Shown: in pieces, positions 19,444 to 27,713 of the stretch
Layout: every line of letters starts with the position of its first letter
How positions within the stretch are numbered: position 1 is the stretch's first letter
Assembly: GCA_004556655.1 (NCBI GenBank)
Contig: SFGF01000021.1
Span: forward strand, 1-64,000
Direction: 5' to 3'
Length of the DNA stretch: 64,000 nucleotides
From: Lachnospiraceae bacterium
GTDB lineage: Bacteria > Bacillota > Clostridia > Lachnospirales > Lachnospiraceae
Notes under the pieces: generated by a model
Told to the model about the DNA's origin: nothing
The model's database searches: none
What the model saw: only the letters and a program-made list of their open reading frames with translations
Position numbers and translations under genes: made by a program

Positions 19444-20166
19444 TTATACCCCTGCCAGATCTTTTATCACTTCACCGGCAATGATAAGTCCCACCACAGA
19501 CGGGACAAATGCAACACTTCCCGGAACCTGACGTTTTTGGGTAGGTTCTGCCTGCTCCATCTCTGCATTTTTCTCAGGTGCAATGGGTATTTCCTCTGAA
19601 TACACAACCTTAAGTTTGCGAATTCCCCGTTTTTTCAGCTCTCTACGCATAACTTTTGCCAATGGACAAACGGATGTTTTATAGATATCCGCCACACGAA
19701 AAGCTGTCGGATCCAGTTTATTTCCTGCTCCCATGGAACTGATGATTGGCACACCTGCCTCTTTTGCCTGTTCCACAAGGGCTATTTTACCGGATACAGT
19801 GTCAATAGCATCTACCACGTAATCATACTTTGTAAAATCAAATTCTTCTTTCGTCTCCGGCAGATAAAACTTCTTATAGATATTCACTTTCGCATCCGGA
19901 TTAATCTCCAATACCCGTTCCTTTGCCACATCCACTTTATATCTACCCAATGTCTTTGTAGTGGCAATAATCTGACGGTTCAGATTCGTCAGTGCCACCT
20001 GGTCATTATCAATCAGATCCAGTTCACCGATTCCGCTTCTTGCCAGCGCCTCTACCGTATAGCCTCCGACACCGCCCACACCAAACACAGCAACCCGGGA
20101 ATTGCTCAGTCTTTCCATTCCTTCTTTTCCAATCAACAGTTCCGTCCTTGAAAACTGACTCAGCAT
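19444..20166 (-). CDS. tcdA: tRNA threonylcarbamoyladenosine dehydratase
   Basis: Cyclises t6A to ct6A in ANN-decoding tRNAs. It is an E1-like (ThiF/MoeB/HesA) protein of 240 aa with the nucleotide motif VFGVGGVGGYTVEALARSG, the DLIDNDQVALTNLNRQI region, VVDAIDT and a late Cys in YKTSVCPLAKVMRRELKKRG. The length fits TcdA rather than MoeB or ThiF. It sits between hydE and larE in the leftward run. Confidence 0.9.
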   Translation of the reverse strand: MLSQFSRTELLIGKEGMERLSNSRVAVFGVGGVGGYTVEALARSGIGELDLIDNDQVALTNLNRQIIATTKTLGRYKVDVAKERVLEINPDAKVNIYKKFYLPETKEEFDFTKYDYVVDAIDTVSGKIALVEQAKEAGVPIISSMGAGNKLDPTAFRVADIYKTSVCPLAKVMRRELKKRGIRKLKVVYSEEIPIAPEKNAEMEQAEPTQKRQVPGSVAFVPSVVGLIIAGEVIKDLAGV

Positions 20167-20183
20167 GTTACACCTCTCTCATT

Positions 20184-21221
20184 TTATTGTATCGCATCTC
20201 CACGTTCATTTACAAGGCGATAACCAACACTTTCCACTCTTCTTCCCAAACATCCTCTGCACTCTGCCGCTTCTTCACCGGTACAGATTTTATTATCATA
20301 CAAATCATATTTTTTCCGGTTCATCACCGGTGATAGATTTGGCATCACTACATTTGCACCTACAGACAATCCCTTTTCCCGTCCTCTTGGATCCATAGTT
20401 CCCAGAGCCGTGGTTGCCGGAAGCAATACTTTTGGCAGCATAATCCGGATCACAGAAAGCAAAAACAAAGTTAAGTCCACGCTTCCCGCCGGTTCATTGG
20501 CAAATTCTGTATCGTGATGAGGAATAAAAGGTCCAATTCCTACCATCTGAGGTTTTAATTCCTGCAAAAATATCAAATCCCGGGCAATGCAATCCAGTGT
20601 CTGTCCCGGTGATCCTACCATGAATCCGGCACCCACCTGATATCCCAGTTCTTTCAGCTCATACAGACATTTCATACGATTTGCAAGACTCATCTGAGGG
20701 GGATGCAATTTTCTATAATGTTCTTCATTGGCTGTCTCATGGCGAAGCAGATAACGGTCAGCACCTGCTTCCCGAAATAACCGATAGCTTTCATAGGATT
20801 TCTCTCCGATAGAAAGAGTGATTGCACAGTCTGTATAACTCTCCCTGATGGAACGAATAATATCTGCCATCTTTTCGTCTGTATAGTACGGATCTTCTCC
20901 ACCTTGAAGCACAAAAGTACGAAATCCCAGTTCATATCCCTGCTTACAGCATTCCAGAATCTCTTCTTTCGTCAAACGGTATCTTTGAGCATTGTGATTC
21001 CCTTTTCGTATTCCACAGTAATAACAATTATTTTTACAATAATTCGTAAATTCAATCAGGCCTCTTGTAAAAACTTTATCTTCATAATGCTTTTTTCTCA
21101 GTTTCACGGCCTCTGATATCAAGATTTGTCTAACATCCTCTTCCTGCCATCTGCCGAGAAGCTCTCTATACTCTTCAAGGGAAAGACTATGATCTTTCAA
21201 AAATTTTTCAACTGTATCCAT
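20184..21221 (-). CDS. hydE: [FeFe]-hydrogenase maturase HydE (radical SAM)
   Basis: A radical-SAM enzyme of about 345 aa that helps build the H-cluster of [FeFe]-hydrogenase. The [4Fe-4S] motif is FTNYCKNNCYYCGIRKGN. RYLLRHETANEEHYRKLHPP and GAGFMVGSPGQT are typical of the HydE/PylB/BioB-like group. ATG 21221 (MDTVEKFLKDH) follows a GGGGAGAG site and the gshA stop by a few bases, so I prefer it over the start at 21263. hydF, hydG and a hydrogenase are not in the window. PylB-like enzymes are an alternative, but less likely. Confidence 0.87.
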   Translation of the reverse strand: MDTVEKFLKDHSLSLEEYRELLGRWQEEDVRQILISEAVKLRKKHYEDKVFTRGLIEFTNYCKNNCYYCGIRKGNHNAQRYRLTKEEILECCKQGYELGFRTFVLQGGEDPYYTDEKMADIIRSIRESYTDCAITLSIGEKSYESYRLFREAGADRYLLRHETANEEHYRKLHPPQMSLANRMKCLYELKELGYQVGAGFMVGSPGQTLDCIARDLIFLQELKPQMVGIGPFIPHHDTEFANEPAGSVDLTLFLLSVIRIMLPKVLLPATTALGTMDPRGREKGLSVGANVVMPNLSPVMNRKKYDLYDNKICTGEEAAECRGCLGRRVESVGYRLVNERGDAIQ

Positions 21222-21225
21222 TTTG

Positions 21226-22536
21226 TCACTCTCCCCTTTCTTCCTGCATAATTTCTTTCGCATACTTTTCAGCCAGCTTCAGACCATTTTTTACATAATC
21301 TTTCTTAAACTGCTGCTTTATTCTAACTGCATACCGTTCTTCCTGACAGAAAACCTTCTTTTCCTGAAAATAAATGGCCTCCATCAGTTCCGGCTTTTCC
21401 AATTTTTCACAAAATCGTTCCATGGCAAACAGAACATCCAACGCCGCATCTCTTACCGAAATAGCACTATTCCAGCCATTTTCAATCCAGATATCTCTCT
21501 CCTCATATTGAGCTGCACGCTTTTCGTTTTTTATTGCCATAATCTGTTCATAGGAATCAAATTCAAAGAGTTCCAGTGACATCAGATAAAGAATTAATAC
21601 ATGCAAAAACTGCAAATCTTCTTTCTGCACACCTGCCAAAGCCAGTGGATTCAAATCCAGAGTACGCAGTTCAATATGATCCACTCCCATTCTTTTAAGG
21701 TTCTCCAGGGAATTGTCTCCTGCGGGTTTTAATCTTACCGGATAATACAATTCCGCAGCCTCTCTGAGACAGCCTTTCTGCACATACTCTTCAATACTTT
21801 CTACATAGTTTTTCAAACTATCATAGGAAAGAATCGGCACAAACTGATTCCAATAACCAATCTCACTGCATCGGACAGACGCATAGTTTTTCAGTATATC
21901 CCGTCCCAGATCCTTATCCTGGAAAAAGGAACCATCCATCACAGGACTTGCAGCTGTCAGATAAACGATCAGCCAACTGTACTTTGTAACTTTTGCTGCC
22001 AACTCCAGGTAGATCTGGTTCTTATACTCCTGAAATACAGTAATGCCGCTCCTTTTATATCCTTCCCGCAATACGGTATCAGAAAACGAAAAATTAAAAT
22101 GAATCCCCGAAAAAAGCATTTTCTTTTTTCCATATTTTTCTGCCAGATATTTTCGGTATATCTCTTTCTTTTTCAGGATTCCGCTAAAAGATGCAATGGG
22201 AATGTCTTCTTCCCCCTTCACATAGGGCGGATTTGAAAAAGGCCACAATAACTCTTTGCCAGTATCTAACATCTGCAAGGTTTTTACTGCTTTTTCATGC
22301 AGTACCACAAGCTGTGCCCATGCAGCATCTACACTGTCACACGCATCCGTAATCAGTTCCGTCTGATTTTCACAAAAGTCCCTTTCCATATGGGAATCAT
22401 CAGAAAACGGATGCGGTGTGTGGGAAAGAAATCCTTCTTCATTAACTCGCAGACTTTCTTTTTCAAGACCGAACTTTCCTTCCAGCATATGCTTTTTTAT
22501 AGCAGGATTCGTAAAATCCAAACTCATACAACTCAC
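21226..22536 (-). CDS. gshA: Glutamate-cysteine ligase
   Basis: Joins glutamate and cysteine to gamma-glutamylcysteine. The N-terminal signature GKFGLEKESLRVNEEG, then FCENQTELITD, GIHFNFSFSDT and the late HIELRTLDLNPL match the class of GshA that also forms the front half of GshF. At 436 aa it lacks the ATP-grasp glutathione-synthetase half, so the product may be gamma-glutamylcysteine. Start is GTG 22536 or ATG 22527, both after the GGAGG at the end of the Rrf2 gene, which it overlaps by 4 bases. Confidence 0.88.
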   Translation of the reverse strand: MSCMSLDFTNPAIKKHMLEGKFGLEKESLRVNEEGFLSHTPHPFSDDSHMERDFCENQTELITDACDSVDAAWAQLVVLHEKAVKTLQMLDTGKELLWPFSNPPYVKGEEDIPIASFSGILKKKEIYRKYLAEKYGKKKMLFSGIHFNFSFSDTVLREGYKRSGITVFQEYKNQIYLELAAKVTKYSWLIVYLTAASPVMDGSFFQDKDLGRDILKNYASVRCSEIGYWNQFVPILSYDSLKNYVESIEEYVQKGCLREAAELYYPVRLKPAGDNSLENLKRMGVDHIELRTLDLNPLALAGVQKEDLQFLHVLILYLMSLELFEFDSYEQIMAIKNEKRAAQYEERDIWIENGWNSAISVRDAALDVLFAMERFCEKLEKPELMEAIYFQEKKVFCQEERYAVRIKQQFKKDYVKNGLKLAEKYAKEIMQEERGE

Positions 22537-22952
22537 TTTTCCTCCATTCGTGGACGAATCAAATCTGCCAGCGTTACACTGTCTACATAATCATTGATCA
22601 CTTTCCACATGCCCTCCCAGAATGGAAGGGTTGTACATTTGTCTTTTCGTGGACAACGATTGGGAGTATCCTCGATACAGGCAATGGGTGCAAGACTACC
22701 CTCTGTAGTTCTCAAAATCTCTCCGGCTGTATATTCTTCCGGCTTTCTGGCCAGCATATACCCTCCATTATTGCCTCTGTAACTTTTCACATATCCGGCC
22801 CGGGTCAGCAGCGGCATAATCTGCTCCATATATTTCAGAGTAACATTCTGTCGTTCCGATATGTCTTTCAACCGGATATATTCTCCATTATCATGCATCG
22901 CCAAATCCGTCATGATTCGCAATGCATATCTTCCTTTTGTTGAAATCTTCAT
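22533..22952 (-). CDS. Rrf2-family transcriptional regulator (IscR-like)
   Basis: A 139-aa winged-helix regulator (MKISTKGRYALRIMTDLAMH; GYVKSYRGNNGGYMLARKPEE). Three Cys in CIEDTPNRCPRKDKC have C-x7-C-x5-C spacing, close to the Fe-S ligands of IscR/NsrR-type members, so it may sense iron-sulfur status, NO or thiols. Its place just before gshA and between lar and hyd genes suggests control of thiol or metal-cofactor functions. The target is not known. Confidence 0.88.
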   Translation of the reverse strand: MKISTKGRYALRIMTDLAMHDNGEYIRLKDISERQNVTLKYMEQIMPLLTRAGYVKSYRGNNGGYMLARKPEEYTAGEILRTTEGSLAPIACIEDTPNRCPRKDKCTTLPFWEGMWKVINDYVDSVTLADLIRPRMEEK

Positions 22953-22955
22953 TCT

Positions 22956-23699
22956 TTACACCTTCCCCATACGGTTAATCTGCGTAGCAATATAACCTGC
23001 TCCATATCCATTATCTATATTTACTGTTGCAATTCCATTTGCACAGGAATTGATCATTGTAAGAAGCGCTGACAGACCATTAAAGCTTGCACCATAACCT
23101 ACAGAAGTGGGTACTGCGATTACCGGCTTGTCCACCAGACCGCCCAATACACTGGCCAGTGCACCTTCCATTCCAGCCACAGCAATCACACAATTGGCTT
23201 TCTGAATCACATCCAGCCTGGAAAACAGTCTGTGGATTCCAGCCACTCCTACATCATAGATTCTCTCAACTCTAGCACCGAAATACTCCGCCGTCTGAGC
23301 CGCTTCCTCTGCCACAGAAATATCTGCTGTTCCTGCCGTACAGACAGCAATCAGCCCCTCTCCCTCTTTTTTCACTTTTTCTATTTTAATAATATGAGAA
23401 ACGGAATCGTACTGAATCTCGGGAAATCTTTCTTTCAGTATTTCGTACTGATGCTGTGATGCTCTCGTTCCAAAAACTTCCCCGTTTTCCTCATACAATC
23501 GCTGTACAATAGGAATCAGATGTTCATCCGCTTTTCTGCTGCAGAAAATCACCTCCGGGAAACCGGACCGAACCTGTCGGTGCATATCCAATTTTGCGTA
23601 ACCCATCTCGTCAAAAGGTGCCCGGCGAAAATATTGTTCCGCTTCATCAATGGAAATCTCACCTTCTTTAAACTTTTCAAGAATATCTCTCGTCTCCAT
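22956..23699 (-). CDS. larB: Nickel pincer cofactor biosynthesis protein LarB
   Basis: Carboxylates and hydrolyses nicotinic acid adenine dinucleotide, the first step of nickel-pincer nucleotide synthesis. A variable N-terminal part is followed by a PurE-like domain (IAVCTAGTADISVAEEAA; VGVAGIHRLFSRLD; IAVAGMEGALASVLGGLVDKPV; PTSVGYGASFNGLSALLTMINSC). 247 aa is the usual length. The start overlaps the end of the kinase gene by 23 bases and has an AGGTGA site. Confidence 0.93.
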   Translation of the reverse strand: METRDILEKFKEGEISIDEAEQYFRRAPFDEMGYAKLDMHRQVRSGFPEVIFCSRKADEHLIPIVQRLYEENGEVFGTRASQHQYEILKERFPEIQYDSVSHIIKIEKVKKEGEGLIAVCTAGTADISVAEEAAQTAEYFGARVERIYDVGVAGIHRLFSRLDVIQKANCVIAVAGMEGALASVLGGLVDKPVIAVPTSVGYGASFNGLSALLTMINSCANGIATVNIDNGYGAGYIATQINRMGKV

Positions 23700-24669
23700 G
23701 TTCTGTCACCTGCTTTGTATGTTTATGAATAAGATAGCTGCCATCTATCATTTCCTGAATTGTTTTTTCACTGATTATACCTTCCATGGGCCCAAACGCT
23801 GCCGCATTCAATGCTCCTGCCGCAGCTCCCATTTTTGCTGCTTCCACAGGTCTTTTCCCTTTCACCAAACCGGCGAGGAAAGCTCCGTCAAAACAATCAC
23901 CAGCTCCCGTCGCATCCTTTTGGATGACTTTGTATACTCCGATTTCTTCCACGCCATTTTTCGTATAAAGCCGGCTTCCTTTAGAGCCATTTTTTAATAC
24001 CAGAATTTCCATATTTGGAAATTCAAAACACTTTTCAACTGCCTGTTCCACCGTGTTTTCCCGGGTGATCATCAGCAGTTCTTCTACACCCGGAAGAAAA
24101 ATACTTGTATTTTCCATCACTTTCCGAATTACATGATGGATAGATTCATCTGTAAAAAGCTCCTTTCGAATATTGGGATCAAAAGAAATTTTAGTGCCTC
24201 CTGCACATATCATTTCCATCGTCTTTACTATTTCCTGCGCAAAACTTTTATCTGCCATAAGAGAACATCCCATAATATGCATGTATTTCACATCAGTAAA
24301 TTCGCCTTTCAACGGTGCTTTTGCCTCAACTGCCGGAGTATTTCCCATATGAAAAATAAATTTTCTTGAGCCATCCGGAAAGTAAGTAACAAACGCGCAC
24401 CCTGTAGAGCGTTCCTGACTTTCCAACACATGGCTTGTATCCACCCCGTCTTTTCTCAATCGTTCCAGAATACATTTGCCAAAATCATCTTTACCCACTC
24501 CGCCTATGATCGCCGTTTTGCAGCCAAGACGAGCTGCCGTATCGATACAGATAGCCGGTGCTCCGCTGGGAAATGGTCCAAGAAATGCCCCCTGTTCAAA
24601 CAAAGGCACGTTCTCTTTATCACGCATAATCTCCACCAGCATTTCGCCCATAATTAAAATATCTGTCAT
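23677..24669 (-). CDS. PfkB-family sugar kinase
   Basis: A ribokinase-like carbohydrate kinase of about 330 aa. The N-terminal DILIMGEMLVEIMRD, the GGVGKDDFGKCILERL region and the ATP/anion-hole motif DATGAGDCFDGAFLAGL are present. Substrate may be 2-keto-3-deoxygluconate, fructose or a related sugar; this cannot be settled by sequence. ATG 24669 (MTDILIMGEML) has AAGGAG and a family-like N-terminus, so the longer frame from 24753 was not used. First gene of the leftward run with larB. Confidence 0.88.
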   Translation of the reverse strand: MTDILIMGEMLVEIMRDKENVPLFEQGAFLGPFPSGAPAICIDTAARLGCKTAIIGGVGKDDFGKCILERLRKDGVDTSHVLESQERSTGCAFVTYFPDGSRKFIFHMGNTPAVEAKAPLKGEFTDVKYMHIMGCSLMADKSFAQEIVKTMEMICAGGTKISFDPNIRKELFTDESIHHVIRKVMENTSIFLPGVEELLMITRENTVEQAVEKCFEFPNMEILVLKNGSKGSRLYTKNGVEEIGVYKVIQKDATGAGDCFDGAFLAGLVKGKRPVEAAKMGAAAGALNAAAFGPMEGIISEKTIQEMIDGSYLIHKHTKQVTEHGDERYS

Positions 24670-24807
24670 TTGAAATCTCCTTGTTTTATCTCCTTGTTTC
24701 ATCATATCACATCGTACGTTTTTATACCATAAATTTTTTATATGCCAACACATTAAGAAAACCTTTCGTTACTGGTCACGGAGGGAACAGTAACGACCTT
24801 TCAAGAA

Positions 24808-24842
24808 CAAAAAAACAGCCAACCTTTCTCCGCCGACTGTTT
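24808..24842 (-). terminator. Terminator after the AraC gene at 24894-25802
   Basis: On the minus strand AACAGTC pairs with GGCTGTT and is followed by a run of T (A-run at 24808-24815 on the plus strand). It would end the leftward sugar-transport operon before the kinase-lar run. About 140 bp around it hold no gene. Confidence 0.65.
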
Positions 24843-24893
24843 CTGCTTATCAAAATCTTCTGTTAGCCACTCTTTCTATTTACGCTTTTAATT

Positions 24894-25802
24894 CTAAATT
24901 TTCCCCTCATAATCACCCTTTTTCGCAAAAACAATCAATTCTTCACCCTGTTCACGGTACGCTTTTGGGCTTAAACCATAGTATTGCTTATAAATTTTTG
25001 AAAATGCAAGCTGATCTGAATACCCCACTGCCGATGCAACCGCATTGATCGGCAGATCCGTTTTTGTCAGCAACGATCTTGCCTTATCCATTCGCAAATT
25101 CACCAGATATTCCTGAGGAGAACATCCTACAGTCTTTTTGAAACTGCTTGTAAGATAGCTTCGATTCACACCGATATAATCAGCAAGTTCGTTGATCTTT
25201 ATCCGCTTATCATAGTTCTGACTGATATATTCAACTGCATGTTTCACATATACAGAACCCGGATAGGGAAGAGGAAGTAACGCTCCCGGTGACTGTTTTT
25301 TAAAATCGCTGACCAAACTGGAAAACAAGCACATAAGTAATCCATTTCTCTTTAATTCATCCGCAAAAGACAACTGATGTGCATCCAACATTTCATTAAT
25401 ATATTTAGAAATCTCGTCTGCACACTCAACCTTTCGTACCGGATTCTTTATGGAAAATCCTGCATTCATAATACATTCATTCGCTTTGTATCCCACAAAC
25501 CCAATCCACATATATGTCCATGGATCTTTTTCATCTGCCTGATACCAGGCCTCCTGATTCACAGGAATAAAAAACATTTCTCCGGCAGAAATATTATATT
25601 TTTTCTTTCCGATTTCCAGAATACCTTTACCACTTTTCACAAAGTGCAATACATAACTGCTTCTCTGATTGGGTCCAAACCGATATCCCGGATCACATTC
25701 CTCATATCCACAATATGTCAAACACAATTCTACCGAATCTTTCTGTAAATCTTCCAAAGACCGATACCTGGAATTCTTACATAAACCACTTGTTCTCTTC
25801 AA
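24894..25802 (-). CDS. AraC-family regulator at the end of a sugar ABC operon
   Basis: AraC/XylS regulator of about 300 aa with a cupin-like N-terminal sensor (CGYEECDPGYRFGPNQRSS) and a C-terminal double HTH (INELADYIGVNRSYLTSSFK; AVASAVGYSDQLAFSKIYKQ). The frame is open to 25838 (ATG) and passes ATG 25814, but a TTG at 25802 has TGGAGG five bases upstream; the start is uncertain. It follows two permease genes, so it likely responds to the transported sugar. The N-terminal motif matches the other two AraC proteins of this window, so they are relatives. Confidence 0.87.
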   Translation of the reverse strand: MKRTSGLCKNSRYRSLEDLQKDSVELCLTYCGYEECDPGYRFGPNQRSSYVLHFVKSGKGILEIGKKKYNISAGEMFFIPVNQEAWYQADEKDPWTYMWIGFVGYKANECIMNAGFSIKNPVRKVECADEISKYINEMLDAHQLSFADELKRNGLLMCLFSSLVSDFKKQSPGALLPLPYPGSVYVKHAVEYISQNYDKRIKINELADYIGVNRSYLTSSFKKTVGCSPQEYLVNLRMDKARSLLTKTDLPINAVASAVGYSDQLAFSKIYKQYYGLSPKAYREQGEELIVFAKKGDYEGKI

Positions 25803-25827
25803 TGCTGCCTCCATTATTAAGCAAAAT

Positions 25828-25853
25828 GACCGACGCACCCACGTACGTCGGTC
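25828..25853 (-). terminator. Intercistronic hairpin before the AraC gene
   Basis: GACCGACG and CGTCGGTC form an 8-bp perfect stem 13 bases after the permease stop codon. On the minus strand it is followed by ATTTTGCTT, so it could act as a weak terminator that lowers regulator expression, or as an mRNA 3'-end block. Confidence 0.45.
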
Positions 25854-25865
25854 TCTGCAATTATT

Positions 25866-26705
25866 TTAAAGCTTTCCACCACTGGTTGCAATACCTTCGA
25901 TAAACTGTTTCTGGAAAATTATATAGATAACAATCATCGGAATACAGGCAATCAGAGATGCCGCCATCAGTTCTGGGAACTTTGATGCATACTGTCCCTG
26001 CATCTTTGCAAGAGCAGATGATAATACCAGCATATCTTTATCTGTATTTACAATCATGGGCCACATCAGGTCTTTAAACGCAAACACTGCGGTAAAGATA
26101 CCAAGAGCAACCATACTGGATCGTGTCAGCGGAGCCATTATGTAAAGGAATGTCTGTCCGATGTTACATCCATCCAGACGAGCTGCTTCCTCCAGATCAT
26201 TGGGCAGACCCATATATCCCTGACGAAGAAGGAAAGTACCAAATGCGGTAACCATACCAGGAAAAACCAGTGCAAAGATTGTATTCAGCATTCCCAGCTT
26301 ACTTACCATCAAATACTGTGGAATAATGAAAATCTGTGCCGGAACCATCATCTGGAACAATACCAGTGAGAAGCATAAGTCTCTTCCTTTGAAGTGAAGA
26401 CGTCCAAAAGCATATCCTGCCATTGTTGCTGTTAGAACCGCACACAATACGCGGAAGAAAATCAACAGCAATGTATTCTTATACAGAAGCAGGAAGTTCA
26501 TATTCTTCATAACAGCTGTAAAAGAATCCGTTCTCCACACTGTCGGGAAAATAACAAAAGGATTCACAGAAGTAGCCTCTGTTACAGATTTAAAAGCTGT
26601 CAGTATCATCCAAAGAAACGGCACAAGCATTGTGATTGATACCAGAATCAAAATCACATGAATGAGCACAGTGACAATTTTTTTATTTTTTTCCATACTA
26701 TCCAT
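25866..26705 (-). CDS. Carbohydrate ABC transporter permease (MalG-type)
   Basis: A 279-aa inner-membrane permease with six predicted helices. The EAA loop is LPNDLEEAARLDGCNIGQTFLYIMAPLTRS (residues about 185-214), the site that docks the ATPase. It pairs with the permease gene just upstream, 15 bases away. No ATPase gene is in the operon, so it likely uses a shared MsmK/MsiK-type ATPase encoded elsewhere, as is common for Firmicute CUT1 systems. Confidence 0.93.
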   Translation of the reverse strand: MDSMEKNKKIVTVLIHVILILVSITMLVPFLWMILTAFKSVTEATSVNPFVIFPTVWRTDSFTAVMKNMNFLLLYKNTLLLIFFRVLCAVLTATMAGYAFGRLHFKGRDLCFSLVLFQMMVPAQIFIIPQYLMVSKLGMLNTIFALVFPGMVTAFGTFLLRQGYMGLPNDLEEAARLDGCNIGQTFLYIMAPLTRSSMVALGIFTAVFAFKDLMWPMIVNTDKDMLVLSSALAKMQGQYASKFPELMAASLIACIPMIVIYIIFQKQFIEGIATSGGKL

Positions 26706-26720
26706 TCTGCTTCCCCCTTC

Positions 26721-27635
26721 CTAGTTGTAGAATACCCATTTTTTCTGACCAATCATCTGGAATACCGTGATAATCATAGTCAGAACAAGCAACAGCACAA
26801 CGATAGTAGAGCCATATCCATAATTCTTGTTAACAAATGAATACTGATAGAACAGGTATACCAGTGACTGTGTCTTGGACATAGCCGGATTAGAGTCATC
26901 CATTACCATGTAAATCAAATCAAATACCTGCAAAGCACCAATTACACGAGTAACCAGTACAAAGAAAATTGTCGGCGACAACAGAGGGATTGTAATATGG
27001 AAAAAGCTCTTAATTCCTGTTGCACCATCAATCTGTGCTGCTTCATAGTAATCGTGAGGAATCTCCTGTAGACCTGACAGAAACAGTACCATATTATAAC
27101 CGATAATAGACCAGACACCTATGACAGCAATAGCAAATACCGCAATCTTCGGATCGGAAATCCATTTTGTATTCGTGCCGAATACATTATTAATCAGACC
27201 AAATTCAGAGTTAAACAGCCATCTCCATACCATAGCTACTGCTGCCGGAGCGGCAACCATCGGAAGGAAGATAATAGTTCTATATGCAGAACGTCCTCGC
27301 ATCTTTCTATTCAACAAAACGGCCAGAACAAGTGCGATACAGATGGAAAACGGAACTTCTACTATCGCATATTTGAACGTGTTAAGCAGAGACTGCCAAA
27401 CTTCACTGTCACCAAACACTTTGGCATAATTAGTAAATCCAACAAAAATATTTCCTTTTCCAAAATCACCTGTCTTAAAAAAACTCTGGTAAATTGTCTG
27501 GAAAATCGGAATAATATTCAGAATAATCAATCCTATCGTTGTCGGAAGGATAAAGAACCAGCCCCAGAGGAACTCACTGCGCTCACGCCCTGTTTTGGCA
27601 ACACTTTTGGTTTTTGCATTTTTTGCCAAATCCAT
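26721..27635 (-). CDS. Carbohydrate ABC transporter permease (MalF-type)
   Basis: A 304-aa permease with six predicted helices and an EAA loop (PHDYYEAAQIDGATGIKSFF). The N-terminal cytoplasmic tail and first helix (FLWGWFFILPTTIGLIIL) are typical of the MalF/UgpA partner in CUT1 importers. It lies between the binding-protein gene and the MalG-type permease. Transported sugar unknown. Confidence 0.93.
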   Translation of the reverse strand: MDLAKNAKTKSVAKTGRERSEFLWGWFFILPTTIGLIILNIIPIFQTIYQSFFKTGDFGKGNIFVGFTNYAKVFGDSEVWQSLLNTFKYAIVEVPFSICIALVLAVLLNRKMRGRSAYRTIIFLPMVAAPAAVAMVWRWLFNSEFGLINNVFGTNTKWISDPKIAVFAIAVIGVWSIIGYNMVLFLSGLQEIPHDYYEAAQIDGATGIKSFFHITIPLLSPTIFFVLVTRVIGALQVFDLIYMVMDDSNPAMSKTQSLVYLFYQYSFVNKNYGYGSTIVVLLLVLTMIITVFQMIGQKKWVFYN

Positions 27636-27651
27636 TCACTCCTTTTTAATA

Positions 27652-27677
27652 CAGGCAGATTCATACGAATCTGCCTG
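27652..27677 (-). other. Intercistronic stem-loop after the binding-protein gene
   Basis: CAGGCAGATTC and GAATCTGCCTG form a perfect 11-bp stem with a 4-base loop, between the binding-protein stop (27714) and the permease start (27635). Without a T-run, it probably protects the 3' end of the binding-protein mRNA and keeps its level above that of the permeases. Confidence 0.65.
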
Positions 27678-27713
27678 ATATAGTTTTGTATTTACTGTGG
27701 CTGAAGGGTTATA

